Positions 35,850 to 42,958 of a stretch of DNA of 64,000 bases are shown here, piece by piece (position 1 is the stretch's first letter; each line of letters starts with the position of its first letter). The notes under the pieces are model-generated. The model had not been told where the DNA came from and did no database searches. It saw only the letters and a program-made list of their open reading frames with translations. The stretch comes from Bacillus sp. B-jedd (GTDB taxonomy: Bacteria; Bacillota; Bacilli; Bacillales; Cytobacillaceae): assembly GCF_000821085.1 (NCBI RefSeq), contig NZ_CCXR01000001.1, positions 4,175,001 through 4,239,000 on the forward strand, in the 5' to 3' direction. A program made the position numbers and the translations under genes.

Positions 35850-35946
35850 GGGAAGCGTTGAAGTATAGCCTCTACCTGGACACTTAGGCTATATGGAGCT
35901 AGTAGTGTAACCGGCCCTCTTAATAATAATTTGTTAAGGGGAGATG
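35850..35946 (+). ncRNA. Candidate structured leader RNA, copy 2
   Basis: Second copy of the leader at 35225-35324, beginning only 26 bases after the stop of the preceding gene. The core helix is TATAGCC/GGCTATA. In the loop-to-downstream helix the copy 1 to copy 2 change TTGG to CTGG keeps pairing with CCGG (U-G to C-G). CCTCTTAA can pair with TTAAGGGG, again covering the RBS. Confidence 0.65.
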
Positions 35947-35953
35947 AGTGTTA

Positions 35954-37690
35954 ATGAGAAAAGGATTAAAAGGGTTTAAAAGAAAAGCGTTAATTTCGCT
36001 GACGGCACTATCGATTTCGGGGTTACTTCCGCTGGGAGCGGCCTTGGCGCAAGGAGAGCTAAACGCTGAACTGGCGGCTGAACAAAGCAGTGGTGTCGCT
36101 TCCGGAAAGCCAGGGGATACAATAAAAGTACCTGTAAGAGTATGGCTAACTCCGGATGGAGGAGGGAATAATACAGAGGCAGCAATAGTTACACTGAATC
36201 TTGGGGGACAAACACAGCATAACGCTACTCTGGATTTTCGTGCTAATGAATTCAATATAGAGAAAACCATAGAATTATCTTATACGATTCCCGCAAATAC
36301 TCCCGCAGGTAACCTTTCTATACTCGTTAGCATGAAATCAAATGTGGAAACCGGCAACAGCCAAGTTAGGAACAAGTATGCTGACATAGTCACCATCCAA
36401 GTGGTTAACCCGGATACGACCGCTCCGGCTCTTACCTTAATTAATGAGCCAAGCGGATATTATAATGAATCCTCATTACCCAGGACTTTTACTTTTTCGT
36501 TGGATGAGGCTTCAGAGGTAACAATAAACAATTCACCGGCTGGCAAATATTCTGCTGGTCCCCATGAAGTTGCCATGCCTTCTACAATTGAAGGCACCAA
36601 CACAGTTTTCTTAACAGCCAAGGATGCCGCAGGCAATGTGAGCCAGGCAGTAGGGTTCAGCTATTTCTATGATACTATTAAACCGGTAGTTACAGCTACG
36701 GCTGACAGGCCTGCCAACAAGCACGGCTGGTATAAAGACGATGTCACTGTAAGTTTCGCTGCATCTGATGAACGCGGATCAGGCGTGGCCTCGGTTGACG
36801 GACCTGTCACAGTGAGCACAGAAGGAAAGGATCATCAAATTACCGGAACAGCTTATGATAAAGCAGGGAACGTAGGCACCGGCAGCATTCAAATCAGTCT
36901 TGATAAAACTGCCCCAACAATCAGCGGCTCTGCAGACCGGAAGCCTAATGATGCAGGCTGGTACAAAGACGATGTCACTATCAGCTTTAAGGCAGAAGAT
37001 GATTTATCTGGAGTTGATACCGTCACCGACTCTATCATCCTGAGTGAAGGTGAAAACCAATCTGTAGATGGCATTGCCTTTGATAAAGCTGGAAATGAAG
37101 CTTCGACTACAGTTTCCGACATCAATATCGACAAAACTGATCCTGTCATTCATTTTGTAAACGGCGGAACTTACACGCTAAACCAGCCCGTTACCTGGAC
37201 GGCATCAGATGCACTATCCGGTCTTGAAACCCCAGACAGCGGAACAATCGATACATCCAAACCGGGCAAAAAGGTGATTACAATAACCGCCATCGATAAC
37301 GCCGGGAATAAAGTTGAAAGTACATTCAATTACACGGTTGAATACAACTTCGGCGGAATCCTTCAACCTATCAACAAGGATGGCAAAAGCATTTTCAAAG
37401 CCGGCAGCACGGTTCCTGTTAAGTTTCAGTTGAAGGATGCAAATGGTAATTTTGTTAGCATATCCGAGGCAAAAATCTATTTTGATAAGGTTAGCAATCT
37501 TGTGACTGGTAACGAGCAAGAGGCCGTTTCCACAAGCGCGGCTACAACCGGCAACCTGTTCAGGTATGATGCCAAGGATAATCAATATATCTTCAATTTA
37601 AGCACAAAAGGCCTTCCAACTGGCACCTATCAGATTACAATAAAGCTTGACGACGGCAAATTCTACTCTGTAGAAATTAGTTTGAAATAG
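35954..37690 (+). CDS. Exported Ig-like repeat surface protein with C-terminal PxKF domain
   Basis: A 578-residue preprotein with a signal peptide (SLTALSISGLLPLGAALA, about residues 15-33). It is followed by a beta-rich domain and at least three OmpL47/Ig-like repeats of about 75-80 residues. The repeat marks are DTIKPVVTATADRPANKHGWYKDDVTVSF and DKTAPTISGSADRKP..GWYKDDVTISF, shown by the shared NxxGWYKDDVT block at about 255 and 336. The C-terminal domain has STVPVKFQLKDANG (PxKF type). No sortase motif or membrane anchor is seen, so it is probably secreted or non-covalently wall-bound. ATG 35954 is ten bases after GGGGAG. Terminator follows. Confidence 0.88.
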   Translation: MRKGLKGFKRKALISLTALSISGLLPLGAALAQGELNAELAAEQSSGVASGKPGDTIKVPVRVWLTPDGGGNNTEAAIVTLNLGGQTQHNATLDFRANEFNIEKTIELSYTIPANTPAGNLSILVSMKSNVETGNSQVRNKYADIVTIQVVNPDTTAPALTLINEPSGYYNESSLPRTFTFSLDEASEVTINNSPAGKYSAGPHEVAMPSTIEGTNTVFLTAKDAAGNVSQAVGFSYFYDTIKPVVTATADRPANKHGWYKDDVTVSFAASDERGSGVASVDGPVTVSTEGKDHQITGTAYDKAGNVGTGSIQISLDKTAPTISGSADRKPNDAGWYKDDVTISFKAEDDLSGVDTVTDSIILSEGENQSVDGIAFDKAGNEASTTVSDINIDKTDPVIHFVNGGTYTLNQPVTWTASDALSGLETPDSGTIDTSKPGKKVITITAIDNAGNKVESTFNYTVEYNFGGILQPINKDGKSIFKAGSTVPVKFQLKDANGNFVSISEAKIYFDKVSNLVTGNEQEAVSTSAATTGNLFRYDAKDNQYIFNLSTKGLPTGTYQITIKLDDGKFYSVEISLK

Positions 37691-37693
37691 CAC

Positions 37694-37731
37694 AAAAGGA
37701 ATCAATCCGCCTCAAGGATTGATTCCTTTTT
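37694..37731. terminator. Bidirectional terminator after surface protein gene
   Basis: AAAAGGAATCAATCC pairs with GGATTGATTCCTTTT. Confidence 0.88.
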
Positions 37732-37749
37732 CTTTTGCAAAATCGACCT

Positions 37750-38652
37750 TCAAATCCGTCCCTCTTCTTTCAAAACCTCCATAAACGCTTCTACTACTTT
37801 TCTATCATAATGGGTATCCACAAGTCGATTCAATTCATCAACCGCATCTTGAACGGCATATGCTTTGCGGTAGGCCCGGTCCTCCGTCATCGCATCGAAT
37901 GTGTCACTGACGGCAATAATCCGTGCTTCGAGGAGAATTTCTTCACCTTTTAACCCATTCGGATACCCCTGCCCTTTCAGCCTTTCGTGATGTTGTGCAA
38001 TGATAGTGGAAATCTCCTTATAATAAAGTTCCTTCACCATTTCCGCTCCATCAGCAGGGTGTTTTTTGACGATCTCGAATTCCTTATCCGTCAATTTGTC
38101 TGGTTTGTTCAGGATTTCTGTAGGGATATTAATTTTGCCTATGTCATGCAGCAAAGATGCAATATAAAGGTTCTCAAGTCTTTCTTTTGGAAACACTAAC
38201 TTTTTAGCAATTTTCATCGCATATTCTGAAACCCGGTCACTATGTTTATATGTATAGCGGTCCTTTTTTTCCACTTCATCAACAATTTCTTTTAGATGTG
38301 AAAGGCTTTCACTTAACTGGTAAAAAGCTGGTTCTGTAATTACCCATAGATAAGTAACATTAGTAAGAGTTATAAAATGGACCGGCTCTTTCAAATCTAT
38401 GGCAGAATAATAATCACCTGGGCCCAGTTTAATCTTTTCCCCCTCAAACTCACAGATCATTTCACCCTGAATAATATAAAAGAATTCCATTACATTTGGA
38501 TTATCGCTTGGGTAAACATAGAAGTAATTCTCACCAGAAATGGTTTGAATCATACATTCTACTCCATCCCCGCGGGCAAGTAACCCTATATTAAATGTTT
38601 CAAACGAAACTTCTTCTATAACCGAACCTTTTTTGCCAATAGTAAATGCCAC
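37750..38652 (-). CDS. Cupin-HD-GYP fusion protein (putative cyclic-di-GMP or related phosphodiesterase)
   Basis: About 300 residues. The N-terminal third is a cupin fold (FFYIIQGEMICEFEGEKIKLGPGDYYSA). The C-terminal 180 residues are an HD-GYP domain: HSDRVSEYAMKIAK, SLLHDIGKINIP, KKHPADGAEMV, AQHHERLKGQGYPNGLKGEEI and ARIIAVSDTFDAMT. HD-GYP enzymes hydrolyse c-di-GMP; all metal-binding His/Asp motifs and GYP are present. GTG 38652 lies eight bases after GGTGAGG; TTG 38679 is an alternative. It is next to a c-di-GMP-I riboswitch-controlled gene, but separated from it by a terminator. Confidence 0.88.
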   Translation of the reverse strand: MAFTIGKKGSVIEEVSFETFNIGLLARGDGVECMIQTISGENYFYVYPSDNPNVMEFFYIIQGEMICEFEGEKIKLGPGDYYSAIDLKEPVHFITLTNVTYLWVITEPAFYQLSESLSHLKEIVDEVEKKDRYTYKHSDRVSEYAMKIAKKLVFPKERLENLYIASLLHDIGKINIPTEILNKPDKLTDKEFEIVKKHPADGAEMVKELYYKEISTIIAQHHERLKGQGYPNGLKGEEILLEARIIAVSDTFDAMTEDRAYRKAYAVQDAVDELNRLVDTHYDRKVVEAFMEVLKEEGRI

Positions 38653-38677
38653 CCGCTTCACCTCACCCTGTGGACCC

Positions 38678-38708
38678 AAAAAAACGAGCCTATATTATTA
38701 GACTCGTT
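38678..38708 (-). terminator. Terminator of the coiled-coil protein gene
   Basis: On the minus strand AACGAG pairs with CTCGTT and is followed by a T run. Confidence 0.75.
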
Positions 38709-38764
38709 ATCTTATCTCTATAATATCCTATTCAGACAATTCTATCAATTGCATCATTAATTAT

Positions 38765-39466
38765 TCATTTTGTTATTTTAATAACCCGGACCGGATCAAT
38801 CCAAACCCATTGATCTGCGAAGCGTACAAGCTTCCATTCACATTCGGCAATGATGCCGTACTCGGCTGCCTTTTCGATTGTTTCGGCGGACATTTGGAGG
38901 GTTTCTTCGTAAACACCTTTAATAATAGCTTCTAGCTTCTCCGTGTATCTTTGCGTCTTTTCTGCATACATTTCGGACCGTTTGTTCAGCTTTTCATTCA
39001 ATTTCTTGATTTTCTCTTCCAGCTTCTTGGCATCTTTACCTTCAGCATCCATCAATTCGAGTGTTGCTTCCTCGATATCCATATGGATTTCATCTATTTT
39101 TTCCTGAATTTTTCTTTGTTGTTCAGCCATTTTTTTCTCTAAATCAGCAATCTTTTCATTCAGCTTTTTTACTTTGCCGGCATCCTTTTTATTGGCCTCA
39201 AGTTCCGCTTCTGCCTTTTCTTTCTCATTCTTCAGCTTTACTACTTTATCGCCCTCTTCTATCTTTCGAACATCATAGAGGTATTCTGCCTGAAGGTGAT
39301 CGGCTTTTGCGACAGCTTTTTCAATTTTTTTGTCAATTTCCTTATTGGTCTTTTCAATCAGCTGAAGCCCTTTAGCAATGTCGGCATCTTCAGCCGCCCA
39401 AGCGGGAGAACCTAGTCCCAAAACCAATACTGCTGTGAACAAAATCGCTAATACCTTTTTCAACAT
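38765..39466 (-). CDS. Secreted coiled-coil protein of unknown function
   Basis: A 233-residue preprotein with signal peptide MLKKVLAILFTAVLVLGLG ending SPAWA (about residue 24). Residues about 30-200 are highly charged heptad-like sequence (KLKNEKEKAEAELEANKK, EKIADLEKKMAEQQRKIQEK), which predicts a long coiled coil. The tail (CEWKLVRFADQWVWIDPVRVI) is compact. ATG 39466 follows AAAGGGG. No family name is recognised. It is controlled by the c-di-GMP-I riboswitch and terminator upstream, suggesting a role in the sessile/motile lifestyle switch (inference). Confidence 0.85.
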   Translation of the reverse strand: MLKKVLAILFTAVLVLGLGSPAWAAEDADIAKGLQLIEKTNKEIDKKIEKAVAKADHLQAEYLYDVRKIEEGDKVVKLKNEKEKAEAELEANKKDAGKVKKLNEKIADLEKKMAEQQRKIQEKIDEIHMDIEEATLELMDAEGKDAKKLEEKIKKLNEKLNKRSEMYAEKTQRYTEKLEAIIKGVYEETLQMSAETIEKAAEYGIIAECEWKLVRFADQWVWIDPVRVIKITK

Positions 39467-39498
39467 TCCTACCCCTTTCAAATGTCAAAAAGTATAAT

Positions 39499-39529
39499 AA
39501 AAAAGACCCGTATTATATGTATAGGGCCT
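39499..39529 (-). terminator. Expression-platform terminator of c-di-GMP riboswitch
   Basis: On the minus strand GGCCC pairs with GGGTC and is followed by six T. The upstream GACCC at the 5' edge of the aptamer could compete for GGGTC as an antiterminator. Confidence 0.65.
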
Positions 39530-39534
39530 TATTA

Positions 39535-39620
39535 TCTGCAGCTGGCTGGCATAGCAGAGCACTGCTTTAGCCCCTTTAGCTTTGCGTTCTTATCTTTTCA
39601 AATAAGTTGCCCTGGGTCTA
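39535..39620 (-). ncRNA. Cyclic-di-GMP-I (GEMM) riboswitch
   Basis: On the minus strand: GGGCAA, a CTTAT/ATAAG stem with a GAAA-containing loop, the hallmark ACGCAAAGC, AAAGGGGCTAA, a short GCAG/CTGC stem, then TATGCCAGCCAGCTGC. ACGCAAAGC plus the GGGCTAA and CAGCCAG blocks in this order define class I c-di-GMP aptamers. It lies about 70 bases before the start of the secreted coiled-coil gene. Confidence 0.85.
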
Positions 39621-39738
39621 TTTTATCATCTGACATTATTATACAAGGACTTTTACACTATTGCCAACCTTTGTCTTAATTTTTTGACAATATATTTATT
39701 TTTTCTTTAAAATATCTCATTTTTTCAGCAAAATGTTC

Positions 39739-40359
39739 TTAAAGAATATGATAGACCTTGGCCAATTCGACCCAGTCACGCCTTTTTTGCGTTTCAAGTT
39801 TTTCACCGATTTTATATCGATGATTATCGACTGTTTTTGGAGTAATACCAAGCCTTTCGGAAATTTCCTTTAAGGTATATCCCATGACAGTAAGAACGAA
39901 TACTTCTTTTTCCCGCTTGGAAATGGGAAGTTCGAGTATTTCCTCCGTTTCCGGCCGATCATTTTGCTTGAAAACTATTTTGTTGAACACTTTCCTGTTC
40001 GCTAAAATTTCGTCAATGGACCGAATCATTTCATCTCTTTTAAGCTGCTTGATTAAATACCCGTCCGCTCCTGTGAGATACGCTTTCCTTTGGAATCCAA
40101 TATCCTCAAACATTGAAAAAATAACAATTTTGGATTTTGGCAAAAGCTTTCGCATTTTTTCCAAAGTCTCCAGCCCGTCCAGTCCGCCCGGCATGGAAAT
40201 ATCCAAAAGCACCAGGTCGGCCGGAAAGGTTTCCGATATGCCAATAGCTTCATAACCATTTGATGCCTTTCTTTCCTCATCTATACAATATGCTTGCTGC
40301 ATGATCATTGAAAGACCGTCCCGGACAATCTCGTGGTCATCAACAATCAGAAGGTTCAT
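39739..40359 (-). CDS. LuxR/NarL-family response regulator (NreC-like)
   Basis: A 206-residue regulator with a receiver domain (LLIVDDHEIVRDGL, phosphorylated Asp in LVLLDISMPGG at about 53, and IKQL) and a C-terminal LuxR HTH (ELPISKREKEVFVLTVMGYTLKEISERLGITPKTVDNH). The start at 40359 follows GGGAGGTGG. It overlaps the kinase gene by 20 bases. With the adjacent PAS kinase and molybdoenzyme operon it resembles the oxygen/nitrate-responsive NreBC system, which suggests anaerobic control of the downstream-lying reductase operon (inference). Confidence 0.88.
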   Translation of the reverse strand: MNLLIVDDHEIVRDGLSMIMQQAYCIDEERKASNGYEAIGISETFPADLVLLDISMPGGLDGLETLEKMRKLLPKSKIVIFSMFEDIGFQRKAYLTGADGYLIKQLKRDEMIRSIDEILANRKVFNKIVFKQNDRPETEEILELPISKREKEVFVLTVMGYTLKEISERLGITPKTVDNHRYKIGEKLETQKRRDWVELAKVYHIL

Positions 40360-41377
40360 CGTTATTTCCACCTCCCTGCGGGCCGACAAAGCCTTCGACT
40401 TTTGTCGGCCCGCCAATCGTACTGTTCCATCTAATATCTCCGTTCAGCATTAAACAGCGCTCATACATATGCTTCAGCCCGAGGCCATTATTTTTCTGCC
40501 GTTCTATCTCGAAACCCGCCCCGTTATCTTCAATATGGAAAAAAATATTCCTACCGGCGGATTTAAGTTTAATTTTTATGGCCGAAGCATTCCCATGCCT
40601 TACCGCGTTATTGACAGCCTCCTGGATAATCCTGAATAAATTCAGTTCAGCCACTTGTCCGATATTTTTATCATGGAAATTTATAGTTTCAAGGAAGATG
40701 TCAATTTGATAAAACTTTTCCCAGTCCCTTACTGCTTCTTTTAACGCCTCTTTTAATCCGAGATGGTAAATGGCATCCGGCCGGAGGTTTTTTGTTAAAC
40801 CTTTAATATCATCCAGTGTTTTTTCCATCACAGCAATCATGTTATTTAAATGGACTGCATATTTTTCATCACTCACAATATGTTTGATGCCCTCTAGACC
40901 TAGAAAGATACTGTAAACACTTTGTCCGATATGGTCATGAAGCTCCCTCGCTATTTTCCGCCGTTCTGCTTCCTGTGCATGGATTGTTTCGTGGACAAGC
41001 AGTTCATGGAATTTCGCCTTTTCACTATTTTCATTTTCAACCGGCGGCCGCAAATGGAGAATATAAAACGACTCACCCTCTTTCATTATTTTCTTTAAAG
41101 ACATTTCGAAGGGTTCCTGGATTCCTGAATAAACAGCCATATGGGAATTAAAGAAAGGAAGCGGATCTTCATTTGTAAGAATGCAGCGGTTTTCCCCATT
41201 CTCAACCTCCCTTTGTCCGCAATAAGCACAATAAGGGACCGACTGGCCTGGTTCCCAGCCTGTCATCGTCAAGGCGGAGTCATTCATATATAGAATGACT
41301 CTGTCTGAATCCATCAAAATGATTCCCGTCGGCAGAGCATTAATAATTTCCCCAAGGACCACAGTTGATAATTTCAA
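40340..41377 (-). CDS. Cytoplasmic PAS histidine kinase (NreB-like, HisKA_3)
   Basis: About 345 residues without membrane helices. The N-terminal PAS domain holds CAYC, eleven residues, then one Cys (C50, C53, C65 in this numbering). In staphylococcal NreB four Cys with spacing CX2C-X11-CX2C bind a [4Fe-4S] oxygen sensor; here the fourth position is Thr. The kinase core has AERRKIARELHDHIGQ (H-box), IIQEAVNNAVRHG and DNGAGF. TTG 41377 follows GGGGGA; a GTG at 41404 is possible. Confidence 0.85.
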   Translation of the reverse strand: MKLSTVVLGEIINALPTGIILMDSDRVILYMNDSALTMTGWEPGQSVPYCAYCGQREVENGENRCILTNEDPLPFFNSHMAVYSGIQEPFEMSLKKIMKEGESFYILHLRPPVENENSEKAKFHELLVHETIHAQEAERRKIARELHDHIGQSVYSIFLGLEGIKHIVSDEKYAVHLNNMIAVMEKTLDDIKGLTKNLRPDAIYHLGLKEALKEAVRDWEKFYQIDIFLETINFHDKNIGQVAELNLFRIIQEAVNNAVRHGNASAIKIKLKSAGRNIFFHIEDNGAGFEIERQKNNGLGLKHMYERCLMLNGDIRWNSTIGGPTKVEGFVGPQGGGNNDEPSDC

Positions 41378-41479
41378 TTTGATTCCCCCAAGAAATTTCG
41401 ACACTTGTTGTTAATTTCATTTTATCATCCTTTCTGCCATTGATTTTCCACAGAAAAGAAACATTACATGAACGAAATG

Positions 41480-41508
41480 TAAAAAGCCCGAGCCGGATGG
41501 CCCAGGCT
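41480..41508 (-). terminator. Terminator of the molybdoenzyme operon
   Basis: On the minus strand AGCCTGGGCC pairs over ten positions (two G-U) with GGCTCGGGCT, followed by T. It separates the operon from the kinase/regulator genes. Confidence 0.82.
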
Positions 41509-41518
41509 GTGTTACTTT

Positions 41519-42415
41519 TTACAAGAACGTGATAGGGACGGCTGCTGAAAGAAGCAGGAAACGGAGAATGAAACCACCGACCAATACAGCTGCCTCAGTC
41601 ACTACCGTTCCGGCAATGCCGGCTCCTCCTGCCGCGGCCACTTCCAGCCCGGCCGGCGTTTTCTTCATTCTTCGGACATTCATCAGTTCAAATGACTCGA
41701 CAGCGATCGGGAGCAGAAGGCCAATGGCTACGAGGCCAATCCAGAATAGCATACTGTATTCACCTGACAACAGGGAGGCAACTGATTCAGCAGCGGCTTC
41801 ATTTGCCGTTGAAGTAATCAGGAACATCGTAAAGATGAGAAATACTTCTGCTCCGAGCAGCGAAAGGTGGATCTTTTTGACAGACAAAATATGATGCAGC
41901 GATTTTTTATCGATAAATCCGGCAACCAAGAGTGTTCCCGCGATTCCTGTAGAAAGAGCCGACACGACAAACAAAACAGGAAGGATAGCTGTATTCCAAA
42001 GCGGGACGGTTGTAATGACGCCAATCAAAAAGCCCGTATACATGGCTGTGCCAAGCGCAAAGACCCCGCCGATGTATTCGATAAACTTATTGACTTCCTT
42101 TTTCAACACTTCCATTAACGCCGTATAGGCCGCCGCAACCATGAAAAAGCTTATAAAATACGTTCCTATCGTCATGACGGACTTGAAGTTTGTAAACAAG
42201 TATATAAATCTTAACGGATTTTTAAGCCCCGCCTCCGCATCAACAATAAGAAGGAGCAATCCTATCCCCATCAAAATAGGGCTGATCAGCCTCCCCGTAA
42301 TCCGGATTGCGGCTGCTTCAGGGTATCTGCGCGACACGTAGGTTGAAGTCAGATAGGCTCCGGCACTAAGGCCCGCAAGAAATAAATAGGCGGCAATGAT
42401 TGTTCCCCAAACCAT
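41519..42415 (-). CDS. NrfD/PsrC-family membrane anchor subunit
   Basis: A 298-residue integral membrane protein with eight to nine helices, of the NrfD/PsrC quinol-interacting family (LFLAGLSAGAYLTSTYV, GIGLLLLIVDAEAGL, VESFELM). It would pass electrons from menaquinol to the iron-sulfur subunit. It lies six bases downstream of that gene. It is the last gene of the operon, before a terminator. There are no haem-binding His pairs like those of NarI. Confidence 0.88.
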   Translation of the reverse strand: MVWGTIIAAYLFLAGLSAGAYLTSTYVSRRYPEAAAIRITGRLISPILMGIGLLLLIVDAEAGLKNPLRFIYLFTNFKSVMTIGTYFISFFMVAAAYTALMEVLKKEVNKFIEYIGGVFALGTAMYTGFLIGVITTVPLWNTAILPVLFVVSALSTGIAGTLLVAGFIDKKSLHHILSVKKIHLSLLGAEVFLIFTMFLITSTANEAAAESVASLLSGEYSMLFWIGLVAIGLLLPIAVESFELMNVRRMKKTPAGLEVAAAGGAGIAGTVVTEAAVLVGGFILRFLLLSAAVPITFL

Positions 42416-42421
42416 TTATCT

Positions 42422-42958
42422 TCACCTCACATAATATATTTTTGCTTTTCCTAAATCAGGCCTTAACGGCTTTGCATTATACTTTACAATCGCTTTTGAT
42501 ACTTCACTGTTTGGATCATCCAAATCGCCGAAAATCCTCGCGTTACTGATACACGTGCTGACACATGCTGGCTGTCCGCCTTCGGCGACAAGTTCTGAGC
42601 AGAAGCGGCACTTTTCAACGACACCTGTCAGATGGTCCTGGGTCCTCGCCTGGTATGGGCAGGCGACCATGCAGTATTTACAGCCTATACATTTATCGGG
42701 ATCGACAAGAACGATTCCTTCCTCCGTCGTATACGTCGCCTTTGTCGGGCAGACGCTCTCACATGGAGCATCCTCACAATGCTGGCATTGAACTGGCATG
42801 ATTTCATTCCTAACATTCGGAAAAATCCCGGTTTCTTTCTCATGAAATTTGATAAAGCTCACTTCAACCGGAAGTTCATTCTGCATCTGGCAGCTTACGC
42901 GGCATGCATAGCAACCAACACATTTCCTTGTATCAATCATCATTCCATAGCGCGCCAT
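42422..42958 (-). CDS. 4Fe-4S ferredoxin-type electron transfer subunit (PsrB/DmsB-like)
   Basis: A 178-residue soluble subunit with four Cys clusters: CVGCYACRVSC, CQHCEDAPCESVC, CIGCKYCMVAC and CRFCSELV...CVSTC. These would ligate four [4Fe-4S] clusters as in DmsB, PsrB and PhsB. Its start overlaps the stop of the catalytic subunit gene by one base. It has no own Tat signal, so co-export with the catalytic subunit is expected. Confidence 0.93.
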   Translation of the reverse strand: MARYGMMIDTRKCVGCYACRVSCQMQNELPVEVSFIKFHEKETGIFPNVRNEIMPVQCQHCEDAPCESVCPTKATYTTEEGIVLVDPDKCIGCKYCMVACPYQARTQDHLTGVVEKCRFCSELVAEGGQPACVSTCISNARIFGDLDDPNSEVSKAIVKYNAKPLRPDLGKAKIYYVR

